The notes: generated by a model not told the origin, from the letters alone. Positions 24,257 to 32,602 are shown, counted from the first letter of the stretch. The stretch is DNA of 64,000 nucleotides from Umezawaea sp049997955 (GCA_049997955.1 JAEBDY010000011.1:248001-312000); one strand, 5' to 3'. Program-made: numbers and translations.

Positions 24257-25204
24257 ATGACTCTGCTCCGCCTCAGCCCCACCGGTCTGTCGCGGTCCCG
24301 CTTCGCCCTGTCCCCGCTCGCCGAGACGGTCGGCGCGCTGATCGCGTTGCAGCGGGCACGGGGCGGCTCCCCGCGCGCCTACCGCGAGTGGACGGCCCGC
24401 GATCCCGTCGCCGCCGGACTGCTGGATCTGGTGGCCACCACGAAGTGGTTCCCCGACTTCGTCGGCATCCCGCCGACCGGCGGCATGGACACCCCGCTCG
24501 ACCGGGAACTCGCCGAGGTGGCCGCGTTCTCCGACGACGCCGTGCGCCGGACGCTGGTCGACACCGTCGCCGCCAGTCAGACCCGCCGGGAACCGGACTG
24601 GCTGCCGTCGACCGGTCTCGCGCCCCGCATCGCCGAGGTCTTCGACGAGGGGTGGCGGCGCTTCGTCCGCCCGACCTGGTCGCGCCGACGCGCCGTGCTG
24701 GAACGCGAGGTCGTCCACCGCGCCGGCCTGCTGGCCGCCCACGGCTGGCAGCGCGCGGTGACGGGCATGACCAGCAGGTCGACCTGGGTCGGCCCCGACG
24801 CGATCCGCTTCAGCGACCAGCACTACACCGACGTCGACATCGGCGACCAGGGCCTGCTGTTCGTCCCCTACACCGCCCGACAGGGCTCGTGGACGTGCGA
24901 GCAGCCGCCCCGCTACGCCCTCGTCTACCCGGCGCGCGGAACCGGCGCCGCCACCGAGTCCCCGCGCACGGACCCGCTGTCCGTCCTGCTCGGCCCCGGC
25001 CGCGCCCGGATCACCGCCGAACTCGTGCGGCCCGCGACCAGCACGCAGCTGGCGGTCGCGCTCGACCTGTCGCTGGGCACGGTCAGCGGACACCTGGCGG
25101 TGCTCCGCGACGCGGGCGTCGTGACCCGCTCACGGGTGGGCCGCAACGTCTTCTACCGGCTCACGGAGCGCGGCGAAGCCCTGGTCGCACTGCTGGACGG
25201 CTGA
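24257..25204 (+). CDS. ArsR-type winged-helix regulator with long N-terminal domain
   Basis: A 315-residue regulator. The C-terminal 80 residues form a winged helix (TSTQLAVALDLSLGTVSGHLAVLRDAGVV, then RSRVGRNVFYRLTERGEAL) of ArsR type. The N-terminal 230 residues match the DUF5937-like arrangement seen in actinobacterial ArsR proteins and probably bind a ligand. ATG at 24257 has AAAGGGCG upstream. The start codons of this gene and the divergent MFS exporter are only tens of bases apart, so it most likely controls that exporter. Confidence 0.8.
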   Translation: MTLLRLSPTGLSRSRFALSPLAETVGALIALQRARGGSPRAYREWTARDPVAAGLLDLVATTKWFPDFVGIPPTGGMDTPLDRELAEVAAFSDDAVRRTLVDTVAASQTRREPDWLPSTGLAPRIAEVFDEGWRRFVRPTWSRRRAVLEREVVHRAGLLAAHGWQRAVTGMTSRSTWVGPDAIRFSDQHYTDVDIGDQGLLFVPYTARQGSWTCEQPPRYALVYPARGTGAATESPRTDPLSVLLGPGRARITAELVRPATSTQLAVALDLSLGTVSGHLAVLRDAGVVTRSRVGRNVFYRLTERGEALVALLDG

Positions 25205-25594
25205 TCAGCTCGCCAGCGCGTCCCGCACCTTGCCGATCATCTCGTCCTCGGCGTGCGCGATCCGGCCGTCCGCCGTGGCCACCTCCTGGCAGATCGAGAT
25301 CACCGCTGCCGGGAACCCCTCGGCCTCGGCGGGCGCCTTCGCGGCGAGGATCCTCACCGAGGAGCGGAGCGCTTCGAGGACCGCGTTCTCCAGGTCGGCG
25401 TCCGTGCCCTCGGGGAGGCGGACGCGGGCCCCGCCGAGGACCTCGCGCAGCTCGCGGGACAGGTTCACCATCGCCTTGAGGCCCGCGAAGCGCTCCTCGA
25501 CCACCGGGCCGGGGTCGGCGTGCGAGACCAGCACCATGGCGCCGTACACGGCCCTGCGCAGGGTCCGGCTTTCCGCGTCCGTGTAGAAGATCAT
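25205..25594 (-). CDS. TerB-like protein
   Basis: A 129-residue all-helical protein resembling the tellurite-resistance TerB family. The second half contains the typical ICQEVATADGRIAHAEDEMI helix-loop with acidic residues. TerB proteins are linked to metal or stress responses at the membrane; no other ter genes are here, so a specific role cannot be given. The stop directly abuts that of the ArsR-type gene. A -10 element lies 6 bases upstream of the ATG, so the mRNA is likely leaderless. Confidence 0.65.
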   Translation of the reverse strand: MIFYTDAESRTLRRAVYGAMVLVSHADPGPVVEERFAGLKAMVNLSRELREVLGGARVRLPEGTDADLENAVLEALRSSVRILAAKAPAEAEGFPAAVISICQEVATADGRIAHAEDEMIGKVRDALAS

Positions 25595-25600
25595 GCGGCC

Positions 25601-25606
25601 ACCCTA
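25601..25606 (-). promoter_or_regulatory. -10 element of a leaderless promoter for the TerB-like gene
   Basis: On the minus strand TAGGGT ends 6 bases before the ATG at 25594. No ribosome-binding site is present between them. A -35 match is weak. Confidence 0.45.
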
Positions 25607-25731
25607 GAACGTGGAGTGATCCTCCCGTCGGGGAGTTGGCGGATATCCGGTGGATCATGGCAGTCCGGCTCGTTCCGGTCGGCGGACGCCGTCGTTAGCG
25701 TCGGCTCCACCGAACGAGGAGGAGTGATCCG

Positions 25732-25767
25732 GTGGAGTTGGAACGATCCGCGGTGGCGGTTCGATGA
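25732..25767 (+). CDS. 11-codon leader peptide overlapping the DUF2269 gene start
   Basis: GTG at 25732 sits 7 bases behind a strong AGGAGGAG, then encodes an 11-residue peptide (V-E-L-E-R-S-A-V-A-V-R) and stops at TGA 25765-25767. Its stop overlaps the ATG of the membrane-protein gene (ATGA). The downstream ATG has only a poor ribosome-binding site of its own. Ribosomes probably load at this leader and re-initiate, so it acts as a translational coupler. A -10-like TAGCGT lies at about 25695. Confidence 0.5.
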   Translation: MELERSAVAVR

Positions 25768-26186
25768 CGAAGGTCCTGCTGTCGGTCCACGTGCTCGCCG
25801 CCGTGATCGCGATCGGGCCGGTCGCCGTCGCCGCGAGCATGTTCCCGGCGGCCATGCGGTCCCCGGACCCGAACGCCCTCCGGTTGCTGCACCGGATCTG
25901 CCGGGTCTACGCGGCGGTCGGCATCGTCGTCCCCGTGTTCGGCCTCGCCACGGCGAGCAGCCTCGGCGTCCTGGGCGACGCGTGGCTGCTGGTGTCGATC
26001 GCGCTGACCGCGGTAGCCGCCGCCGTCCTGGTCCTGCTCGTGCTGCCCCGGCAGCAAGCGGTGCTCGGCGGCTCGGGGTCGGAGTCGCCCTCGCGGCTGG
26101 CCGCCCACGCGGGCGTGTTCAACCTGCTGTGGGCCGTGGTCACCGTGCTGATGATCGTCCGCCCCGGCTCCACGACGGGCGCGTGA
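25764..26186 (+). CDS. DUF2269-like integral membrane protein
   Basis: A 140-residue protein with four hydrophobic segments (VLLSVHVLAAVIAIGPVAVA, VYAAVGIVVPVFGLATAS, AWLLVSIALTAVAAAVLVLL, FNLLWAVVTVLMIV). The early conserved H in SVHVLAAVIAIGP resembles DUF2269 family proteins, which have no known activity. Translation seems coupled to the short upstream leader. The next membrane-protein gene overlaps its stop by 4 bases. Confidence 0.7.
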   Translation: MTKVLLSVHVLAAVIAIGPVAVAASMFPAAMRSPDPNALRLLHRICRVYAAVGIVVPVFGLATASSLGVLGDAWLLVSIALTAVAAAVLVLLVLPRQQAVLGGSGSESPSRLAAHAGVFNLLWAVVTVLMIVRPGSTTGA

Positions 26187-26434
26187 CCGTGCCGCTCCGG
26201 ATCGCCGCGGCCGCCGAACTGGCCACCCTCGTCGTCATGCTGGTGAACCTCGCGACCGTCCACTGGCCCGCGCTGTCGTCCCTGCTCGGCCCCACCCACG
26301 GCTGCGCGTACCTGTTCGTCGTCGTCCTCGCGTTCCGGAGCAGCCCGTCGGCCCGCGTCCGGGCGACGGCGTGGATCCCCGGCATCGGCGGCGTGCTCGT
26401 GCTGCGGCAGCTGGCCGGGGAACGGGTGCGCTGA
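26183..26434 (+). CDS. Small membrane protein (DUF3817-like)
   Basis: An 83-residue protein with two or three membrane segments (LRIAAAAELATLVVMLVNL, GPTHGCAYLFVVVLAF, GIGGVLVLRQLAG). The pattern with GPTHG between helices resembles DUF3817. The GTG start overlaps the upstream stop (GTGA), so it is co-translated with the DUF2269-like protein. It ends two bases before the stop of the convergent haemoglobin gene. Function unknown. Confidence 0.65.
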   Translation: MTVPLRIAAAAELATLVVMLVNLATVHWPALSSLLGPTHGCAYLFVVVLAFRSSPSARVRATAWIPGIGGVLVLRQLAGERVR

Positions 26435-26436
26435 CC

Positions 26437-26904
26437 TCACCCCCGGTAGGGCGGGGCGACGCCCCAGCCCCACCGGGGCACCGGGGCCTCGCGGACCGGG
26501 GTAGCCCCTGGCGCGGAGTTCGCCACGGCCAGGCGGGTGCCCCATTCGAGGTAGCCGACGAAGGCCGCGCGGAACTCGGGGTCCGAGGGCAGCCCGACCT
26601 CGTCCGCGGCGTCCACCATCAGGTCCACCCACCTCCTGCGCTGGGGTTCGGTGATCGCCCTGCCGAGGTGCCTGGCGACCATCGGCCCGTAGCCGCCGCG
26701 TTCGGCGGTGTACCCGGCAGACCCGCCGAACACCTCGGCCAGCCACAGCGCGACGTACCGGGCGTGGTCGGGGTGCATCGTGGCGAACACGGGGGCCAGC
26801 AGGTCGTCGGCCAGGACGAGTCGGTAGAACGTGTCGCACAGCCGCTCGAACGCGGCCGTGCCGCCTGCCCACTCGTGCAGGCTGGGAATGTCTTCACCGG
26901 TCAT
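26437..26904 (-). CDS. Truncated haemoglobin, group II type
   Basis: A 155-residue globin. FERLCDTFYRLVLADDLLAPVF covers helices B to E, YVALWLAEVFGG follows, and HLGRAITEPQRRRW gives the proximal-histidine F helix. Group II truncated haemoglobins bind oxygen or nitric oxide and often protect against nitrosative or oxidative stress. The C-terminal tail after ANSAPGAT extends beyond the globin core. It is divergent from an HxlR-type regulator with a 62-base gap, so redox-sensitive control is likely but inferred. Confidence 0.85.
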   Translation of the reverse strand: MTGEDIPSLHEWAGGTAAFERLCDTFYRLVLADDLLAPVFATMHPDHARYVALWLAEVFGGSAGYTAERGGYGPMVARHLGRAITEPQRRRWVDLMVDAADEVGLPSDPEFRAAFVGYLEWGTRLAVANSAPGATPVREAPVPRWGWGVAPPYRG

Positions 26905-26937
26905 GGCGACAGCCCAGCACCGGGTGCCCGGAAGATC

Positions 26938-26958
26938 AAGTACGCACCATTCGGTAAG
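26938..26958. promoter_or_regulatory. Candidate HxlR operator between globin and hxlR-type gene
   Basis: AAGTACGCACCATTCGGTAAG has TAC and GTA half-sites 10 bases apart and lies in the 62-base divergent gap, just ahead of the AAGGAG of the regulator gene. HxlR proteins commonly bind such GTA-containing sites. Confidence 0.45.
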
Positions 26959-26966
26959 GAGCCGCG

Positions 26967-27296
26967 ATGTCCAAGCGCTACCACTGCCCCGTGGAGCTGG
27001 CGATCGACGTGGTCGGCGGCAAGTGGAGGACGGTGATCCTCGCCCACCTCAAGCAGGGGGAGCGCCGCTACGGCGAACTGCGCAGGCTGATGCCGGACGT
27101 GAGCGAGAAGATGCTGGTGCAGCGCCTGCGCGAACTCCAGGAGGCGGGTCTGGTCGCGCGGCGGGAGTTCGACACCGTCCCGCCGCGGGTGGAGTACTCG
27201 CTGACCGGGGAAGGGGCCAGTCTCGCTCCGGTGCTGCAGGCGCTCTACGACTGGGGGCTCGCCAGGGCCGAGCGCACCGGAACGGTGATCGGCTGA
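26967..27296 (+). CDS. HxlR-family winged-helix regulator
   Basis: A 109-residue regulator. It shows the family signature CPVELAIDVVGGKWRTVIL with Cys7, and the wing LQEAGLVARREFDTVPPRVEYSLT. Members often sense electrophiles or oxidants through the N-terminal cysteine. AAGGAG lies 5 bases before the ATG. It is divergent from the truncated haemoglobin, which it probably controls. Confidence 0.9.
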   Translation: MSKRYHCPVELAIDVVGGKWRTVILAHLKQGERRYGELRRLMPDVSEKMLVQRLRELQEAGLVARREFDTVPPRVEYSLTGEGASLAPVLQALYDWGLARAERTGTVIG

Positions 27297-27326
27297 CGCC
27301 CCGACGGGTGCGGCCCGCTGCCGGAA

Positions 27327-28295
27327 TCACCCGGATTCGAGCGCGAAAGCCTCTCCACCGGCGCTCCACCACCGTGAATAGACGGTGCTCCGGCGAACGC
27401 GACGCCGATATCCGGCGATGAATCCGGCGTGCACCAGGTCGATCCGGTCGACGAGGGCAGAGTTCTCCGGCCACACCAGGACGAGTCGCCGGTGCAGCGG
27501 ATTTCCGAAGAGTGGTTTGACCACGATTCCGTCCGCGTCCGGCACGGCTGGGTGGACGCCCGCGATCGCGTTCTCCGAGCGCACGAGTTCGAGTGCCGTG
27601 TCAAGGTCCGCCCCGAAGTGAGCGAACTTCGGGGTGAATCCGGCGGTCTCGCAGGTGAGCTGGAACGTCGACCGGGGACCGCCGACGGACTCCTCCGGCA
27701 TGGTCCACCACTCGCCCGCGAGGTCGGTGAGGTCGAGGTCCGCGCGGTCGGCGAGGCGGTGGTCCGCGGGCAGCGCGACGAAGACGGGTTCGGTCAGCAG
27801 CGGTCTCCTGAGGACTCCGAACGGGACGCGCGGAGGGGTGCGGGCGAACTCCGCCAGGACGGCGAGGTCGAGCTTCTCGGTGCGCACGTGGTCGAGGACG
27901 GCCTCGCCCGTGCGTTCCATCTGGGTCGTGATGTCCCTGTCCGGCAACGCTTCCCGCACCGCGGACACCAGTTGCGGGATGAGCGTGCCGGTGACGCCTC
28001 CGAGTTGGACGGACGCGGGGTGCGCCTGGTCGGCGATCTTGCGGGCGGTCGCGCACAGGTCGTCGAACTTGTCCACGATCTCCTGCGCGCGCAGCGCCAC
28101 GTGCTCGCCGAGGTCGGTGAGCACGACCCCGTTGGGGGCCCGCACGAACAGCTGACCGCCGAAGGTCCGCTCGATCCTCCTGAGCTGGGCCGTGAGGCCC
28201 GGTTGTGCGATGTTCAACTCCGTGGCGGCTCTTCGGATGCTGCCCGCCGTCGCGACGGCGAGCACGACGTGGAGATGACGAAGTTCTACTCGCAC
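27327..28295 (-). CDS. LysR-family regulator of the 3,4-AHBA cassette
   Basis: A 322-residue LysR-type regulator. The HTH spans LRHLHVVLAVATAGSIRRAA and LNIAQPGLTAQLRRIERTFG. The effector domain follows from about residue 90. The GTG start at 28295 lies 6 bases after a TAGGGT -10 element (minus strand, 28302-28307), so the transcript is probably leaderless. It is divergent from the griI-griH-adenylase operon with a 181-base gap containing a perfect ATAACT-N4-AGTTAT palindrome, so it is the likely pathway-specific activator. Confidence 0.88.
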   Translation of the reverse strand: MRVELRHLHVVLAVATAGSIRRAATELNIAQPGLTAQLRRIERTFGGQLFVRAPNGVVLTDLGEHVALRAQEIVDKFDDLCATARKIADQAHPASVQLGGVTGTLIPQLVSAVREALPDRDITTQMERTGEAVLDHVRTEKLDLAVLAEFARTPPRVPFGVLRRPLLTEPVFVALPADHRLADRADLDLTDLAGEWWTMPEESVGGPRSTFQLTCETAGFTPKFAHFGADLDTALELVRSENAIAGVHPAVPDADGIVVKPLFGNPLHRRLVLVWPENSALVDRIDLVHAGFIAGYRRRVRRSTVYSRWWSAGGEAFALESG

Positions 28296-28387
28296 CGGAC
28301 CACCCTAATTGCAGCCTGATCGGTCCCACTGCTGCGAACGGAACCTGACATTGGTCCGATAAGGGGCTTCAGTTCGGTATGAGGGGT

Positions 28388-28403
28388 ATAACTCCCGAGT
28401 TAT
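28388..28403. promoter_or_regulatory. Perfect inverted repeat, candidate LysR binding site
   Basis: ATAACT-CCCG-AGTTAT is an exact inverted repeat lying 74 bases upstream of griI and 93 bases upstream of the lysR-type gene. It fits the T-N11/12-A style of LysR boxes. The surrounding gap is AT-rich for this genome. Confidence 0.55.
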
Positions 28404-28476
28404 CGCTTCCTGATACTGCCCGATCGCCCGGTTTTCTGGTCTGCTGAATTGACCGAATAAAAGGAGCGGTTCAAGC

Positions 28477-29289
28477 GTGTCTGACACCCGGAAAGCGCTG
28501 CGGCTGAGGCGATTATCACGGCCGCACGACGGAAAATACCTCTTCGTCCCGCTCGACCACAGCGTTTCGGACGGACCGGTCGTTCCCAACCACCGGTGGG
28601 ACGGGCTGATCAGCGCCGTCGTCGCGGGCGGCGCCGACGCGATCGTCGTGCACAAGGGTCGGGTCCGGCTGATCGACCCGGCCGTGCTCGGCGACTGCGC
28701 GCTCGTGGTCCACCTCAGCGCCGGCACGGCGCACGCGGCGGACACCAACGCCAAGGTGCTCGTCGGCGACGTGGAGGAGGCGCTGCGGCTGGGGGCCGAC
28801 GCGGTGAGCGTCCACGTCAACGTCGGCTCGGACACCGAGGAGCGGCAGCTCGCCGACCTCGGCGTCGTCGCGGCGTCCTGCGACGCCTGGAACGTGCCGC
28901 TGATCGCCATGGCCTACGCCCGCGGTCCGCGGATCGCCGACTCCCACGACCCGGTCCTGCTGTCGCACGTGGTCAACATCGCCGCCGACCTCGGGGCGGA
29001 CATCGTCAAGACCTCCATGGCGCTGCCGATGTCCCGCATGGCCGACGTCACCGCCCACTGCCCGATCCCCGTGCTCGCCGCGGGCGGTCCCGTCGACCAC
29101 GTCGACCCCGTCGGGTACGCCGCCGCGGCGATGCGCGCCGGGTGCGCGGGCCTCGCGATCGGCCGCCGCGTCTTCACCGACCCCGCGCCCCGCAGCCTCG
29201 TCGCAGGGCTCTCGTCCGCCGTCCACCAGGGCACCCGCCGCGGTGCCCACGCCGATCACCCGATCACGACCACGACAGGTGCCGCGTGA
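28477..29289 (+). CDS. griI: GriI-like aldolase, 2-amino-4,5-dihydroxy-6-oxoheptanoate-7-phosphate synthase
   Basis: A 270-residue class I aldolase of the DhnA/ADH-synthase type. GriI condenses aspartate semialdehyde with dihydroxyacetone phosphate, the first step to 3-amino-4-hydroxybenzoate. D27 in PLDHSVSDGP and the Schiff-base lysine K178 in ADIVKTSM are present, as is the phosphate-binding AAGGPVDH. The GTG start has AAAGGAG upstream. The next gene is a GriH homologue overlapping by 4 bases, which separates this pair from an ordinary fructose-bisphosphate aldolase or the archaeal shikimate route. Confidence 0.88.
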   Translation: MSDTRKALRLRRLSRPHDGKYLFVPLDHSVSDGPVVPNHRWDGLISAVVAGGADAIVVHKGRVRLIDPAVLGDCALVVHLSAGTAHAADTNAKVLVGDVEEALRLGADAVSVHVNVGSDTEERQLADLGVVAASCDAWNVPLIAMAYARGPRIADSHDPVLLSHVVNIAADLGADIVKTSMALPMSRMADVTAHCPIPVLAAGGPVDHVDPVGYAAAAMRAGCAGLAIGRRVFTDPAPRSLVAGLSSAVHQGTRRGAHADHPITTTTGAA

Positions 29290-30383
29290 AATTCGCTTGG
29301 ATCGACGTTCGCCAGGTTTCCCCGGACCGGCTCGAAGGAGTCGTCGACGCCGCCGTGCACGCCCGTGCCCGCGCCGTCGTCGCGGCCGACCCGGCCGTGC
29401 TCGCGACCCTCCCGCCGACCGTGAAGCGCGTGCTGCTGCTCCCGGACGGCACACCGCCGCCCGAGGGCGAGCACGGCGTCGACGTGGTGGCGCAGGTGGT
29501 GCACGACGAGGACGGCGTGCACGCGCTGCGCGGCACCGGTCGGGCCGCGTTCGTCGAGGTGCGCGACGACCGCACGCTGCGGCTCGCCTGCCTCGCCGCG
29601 GTGGAGCTGCCGCACACCGTGGTCAGCTTCACCGACCCCACGAAGATCCCGCTGGAGATCGTGATCGCGGCGGCGGACCGCGCCACCGGCGAGCTGATCT
29701 GCGTGTGCGCCGACGTGGAGGAGGCCGGGATCGTGCTCGGCGTCCTGGAGCACGGTTCCGACGGCGTGATGCTGGCGCCGCGCGGCGCCGACGACGTGTT
29801 CGCCGTCGTGCGGCTGCTGGAGGCGAGCAGCCCCGCGCTCCAGCTGACGACGCTGACGGTGGAGTCCGTCGCGCACAGCGGCCTCGGTGACCGGGTGTGC
29901 GTGGACACCTGCTCGCACTTCGAGGAGGACGAGGGCATCCTCGTCGGGTCGTTCTCCACCGGCTTCATCCTGTGCTGCAGCGAGACGCACCCGCTGCCGT
30001 ACATGCCGACCCGGCCGTTCCGGGTCAACGCGGGCGCGCTGCACTCCTACGTGCTCGGGCCGGAGAACCGGACCAACTACCTCAGCGAGCTCCGGTCCGG
30101 CGGCTCGGTCCTCGCCGTCAACGCCGAGGGCCGGACGCGCAAGGTCGTGGTGGGGCGGGCGAAGCTGGAGACCCGGCCGCTGCTCACCATCACCGCGCAC
30201 TCGCCGGAGGGCGTCGCGGTGAGCCTCACCGTGCAGGACGACTGGCACGTCCGCGTCCTCGGCCCCGGCGGCAAGGTCCTCAACGTCACCGAGCTGGAGA
30301 GCGGCCACGAGCTGCTCGGCTACGTGGCGACCGACCAGCGGCACGTGGGCTACCCCATCGGCGAGTTCTGCAGGGAGAGCTGA
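29286..30383 (+). CDS. griH: GriH-like 3-amino-4-hydroxybenzoate synthase (3-dehydroquinate synthase II family)
   Basis: A 365-residue enzyme of the archaeal DHQ-synthase II/GriH family. GriH converts the GriI product into 3-amino-4-hydroxybenzoic acid. Matching segments are FTDPTKIPLEIVIAAA, SDGVMLAPRGADDV, the cysteine-containing VCVDTCSHFEEDEGILVGSF, and RPFRVNAGALHSYVL. GTG at 29286 overlaps the griI stop (GTGA). The adenylating enzyme begins within its stop codon (TGATG), so all three genes are translated together. Confidence 0.88.
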   Translation: MKFAWIDVRQVSPDRLEGVVDAAVHARARAVVAADPAVLATLPPTVKRVLLLPDGTPPPEGEHGVDVVAQVVHDEDGVHALRGTGRAAFVEVRDDRTLRLACLAAVELPHTVVSFTDPTKIPLEIVIAAADRATGELICVCADVEEAGIVLGVLEHGSDGVMLAPRGADDVFAVVRLLEASSPALQLTTLTVESVAHSGLGDRVCVDTCSHFEEDEGILVGSFSTGFILCCSETHPLPYMPTRPFRVNAGALHSYVLGPENRTNYLSELRSGGSVLAVNAEGRTRKVVVGRAKLETRPLLTITAHSPEGVAVSLTVQDDWHVRVLGPGGKVLNVTELESGHELLGYVATDQRHVGYPIGEFCRES

Positions 30384-31753
30384 TGGCGCTCCGGATCGAG
30401 GACCTGGTCGCCGGTCTCCTGGCGAAGGGCGCCGACGACGCCCCGTTCCTGACGCACGAGCACACCGTCACCCGCGGCGCCCTGCGCGCCGCGGTCGCCG
30501 CCACCGCGGAGGCGTTCACCGCGTCGGGTGTGCGGCGCGGCAGCACGGTGGCGCTCCAAGCGCCCGCGAGCTTCAGCCAGGTCGAGGCGCTGCTGGCCCT
30601 GTGGTCGCTGGGTGCCCAGGTCATGCTGGTCGAACCACGGCTCACCCCGGTCGAGCTGGAAGCGCTGAGGGTCCGGTGCCGCGGGCAGTTCGTGGTGCGC
30701 GCCGGGGACGTCGGACGGGGGTTCGTGCGGTTCCGCGAACGCTTCGAGATGACCACCGAGCCGCACGCCGACGGCGTGGCCGCGTCGACGGACCACTGCC
30801 TGGTGCAGTTCAGCTCCGGCTCCACCGGCCTGCCCAAGGTCATCGCCCGCACCGCCGAGTCGCTGCGGACGGAGGTGGAGGTGTTCAACCGGCTGCCGAA
30901 CATGCCGGTGGCGGGGGACAAGGTGCTGCTGCTGAGCTCCACGTCGCACAGCTTCGGCCTGGCGTTCGGGATCCTGCGGTCGTTGGACGTCGGCGTGAAC
31001 CTCGTGTTCTCCACCCAGGAGTCGGGGCAGGACGTCGTCGACACGGCCGCGGCGCACGGGGTCCGCCTGATCACCGGCCTGCCGCACCACTACGCGGCGC
31101 TCAACGCGGTCGAGGACCCGCCCGCCCTGCCCGAACTGCGCTGGGTGCTCTCCGGCGGCGAGCTGATCCGGCGGGAGGTCGAGCAGCGCTTCACCGCCCT
31201 GTACGGCCTGCCGATCGGTCAGGCCTACGGCACCACGGAGACCGGCATCGTCACGATGGACGTCACCGGGCTCACCCGGCCGACGGTCGGCCCGGTGTGC
31301 GACGGCGTCCGGCTGCGGGTGCGCGACGGGCAGGTGGAGATCGGTCTCGACCACTCGCCGTACCTCGTCGAGCCCGAGCGGGCGAACTACCGCGACGGCT
31401 GGTGGCGCACCAGCGACCGGGGCGAGCTGACCCCCGACGGGCTGCTGACCCTGCACGGCCGCGCGGACTCGCTGGTCATCTTCGGCGGCAACAACATCGA
31501 CCTGCTGGAGATCGAGGACGTGCTGCGGGCCCACCCGCTGGTGGACGAGGCGATCGTCGTGTTCGACGACGCGGTCGAGGCCTACGTGGCGACCTCGTCG
31601 GACGAGCTGGACGAGAGCGCCGTCACCGGCTGGTGCGCCGCGAGGCTGGCCGACTTCAAGCAGCCGAACGCGGTCCGAGTGCTGCACAAGCTGCCCAGGA
31701 CGCCCAACGGCAAGCTCGTCCGGGACCGGTCGGTCCTCGCCCGAACCCCGTAA
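30383..31753 (+). CDS. Stand-alone AMP-forming adenylating enzyme, probable aminohydroxybenzoate activator
   Basis: A 456-residue ANL-superfamily enzyme. It has the phosphate-binding VQFSSGSTGLPKV, YGTTETG, WWRTSDRGEL and the C-terminal catalytic lysine in LPRTPNGKL. It is shorter than usual acyl-CoA ligases (about 500-550) and has no fused carrier domain. Given tight coupling to griI and griH, it most likely activates 3-amino-4-hydroxybenzoate as its adenylate or CoA ester. The acceptor is not encoded in the operon. AGGGAG precedes the ATG. Confidence 0.8.
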   Translation: MALRIEDLVAGLLAKGADDAPFLTHEHTVTRGALRAAVAATAEAFTASGVRRGSTVALQAPASFSQVEALLALWSLGAQVMLVEPRLTPVELEALRVRCRGQFVVRAGDVGRGFVRFRERFEMTTEPHADGVAASTDHCLVQFSSGSTGLPKVIARTAESLRTEVEVFNRLPNMPVAGDKVLLLSSTSHSFGLAFGILRSLDVGVNLVFSTQESGQDVVDTAAAHGVRLITGLPHHYAALNAVEDPPALPELRWVLSGGELIRREVEQRFTALYGLPIGQAYGTTETGIVTMDVTGLTRPTVGPVCDGVRLRVRDGQVEIGLDHSPYLVEPERANYRDGWWRTSDRGELTPDGLLTLHGRADSLVIFGGNNIDLLEIEDVLRAHPLVDEAIVVFDDAVEAYVATSSDELDESAVTGWCAARLADFKQPNAVRVLHKLPRTPNGKLVRDRSVLARTP

Positions 31754-31771
31754 CGGCCCCGTGGCCACCGC

Positions 31772-32581
31772 TCACCCGGCGTGGGCGGTGGTCATGGCGT
31801 GCGCGATCCGGTGCAGCCCGGCGGTGTCGAGCGCGCCGATCGGCACGGCGAACCTCTCGGCCAGCACGGCGGCGTACTCCGCGTGGGTCTCCAGCACCGC
31901 CTCCACCCGGCCCGCGGGCCCGTCCGACAGCAGGCGCGTGCCCACCAGCGTCAGCACGTGGTCGTCGTGCGGGCGTTGCGCCATCAGCAGCCGCACGAAC
32001 GGCGACTCCGGCGACGTCGTCTGGAACTGGTGCAGCGGCTCGAACGAGGCCAGGTCGACGGGCTCCTCGCGCAGCCGGTAGCCCGGCAGCCGCCCGTGCC
32101 GGTGCATCCCGATCCACCAGTCGTCGTCGGGCTCCACCTCGAAGTCGAACCCGCCGCGCTCGTGCCGTCCGGCGCGCAGCGGCAGCGGGTCGACGAAACC
32201 CTGACCCATCCCCACGTCGGCGACCCACGTGCCGCCGTCGACCCGCACCAGCAGCGCCAGGTGGTTGCCCCAGCGCGGTTCGTCGTCGTCGCGGTCGCCG
32301 ATCGCGGCGCACGCGAGCGACACGTCGAACCCCAGACCCTCCAACAGCGCGGCGAACGCCGTGTTCAGCTCGTAGCAGTACCCGCCTCGCCGCCGCGCCA
32401 CGACCTTGTCCAGGATCGCGGTCCGGTCCAGCGGCACGACGGCGTCCAGGTGCACGTCGAAGTTCTCGAACGGCACCGTCGCCAGGTGCGCCCGGTGCAG
32501 CGCGCGCAGCACGGCCGCGCTCGGCGCCACGGCGCCGACGTGCCCGATGCGGTCCAGGTAGGCGTCGACCAGCCGTGTCAT
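31772..32581 (-). CDS. nat: Arylamine N-acetyltransferase
   Basis: A 269-residue NAT. The catalytic triad C69 (RRGGYCYELN), H107 (WGNHLALL) and D122 (VADVGMG) falls at the positions of characterised bacterial NATs. It transfers acetyl from acetyl-CoA to arylamines. In Streptomyces griseus a NAT is known to acetylate 2-aminophenols including 3-amino-4-hydroxybenzoate, so location facing the griI/griH operon suggests detoxification or tailoring of that product. NAT-fold proteins can also be amide synthases, as in ansamycin release. It lies 21 bases downstream of an SsgA-like gene on the same strand. Confidence 0.9.
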   Translation of the reverse strand: MTRLVDAYLDRIGHVGAVAPSAAVLRALHRAHLATVPFENFDVHLDAVVPLDRTAILDKVVARRRGGYCYELNTAFAALLEGLGFDVSLACAAIGDRDDDEPRWGNHLALLVRVDGGTWVADVGMGQGFVDPLPLRAGRHERGGFDFEVEPDDDWWIGMHRHGRLPGYRLREEPVDLASFEPLHQFQTTSPESPFVRLLMAQRPHDDHVLTLVGTRLLSDGPAGRVEAVLETHAEYAAVLAERFAVPIGALDTAGLHRIAHAMTTAHAG

Positions 32582-32602
32582 CCGCGGCAGTCTAGGAGTG
32601 GA

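Noticed and set aside
31765..31791. CCACCGC/GCGGTGG inverted repeat as a terminator between the adenylase and NAT genes
   Set aside because: It overlaps the NAT stop codon, has a 13-base loop and only 7-bp arms, which is common by chance at this GC content.
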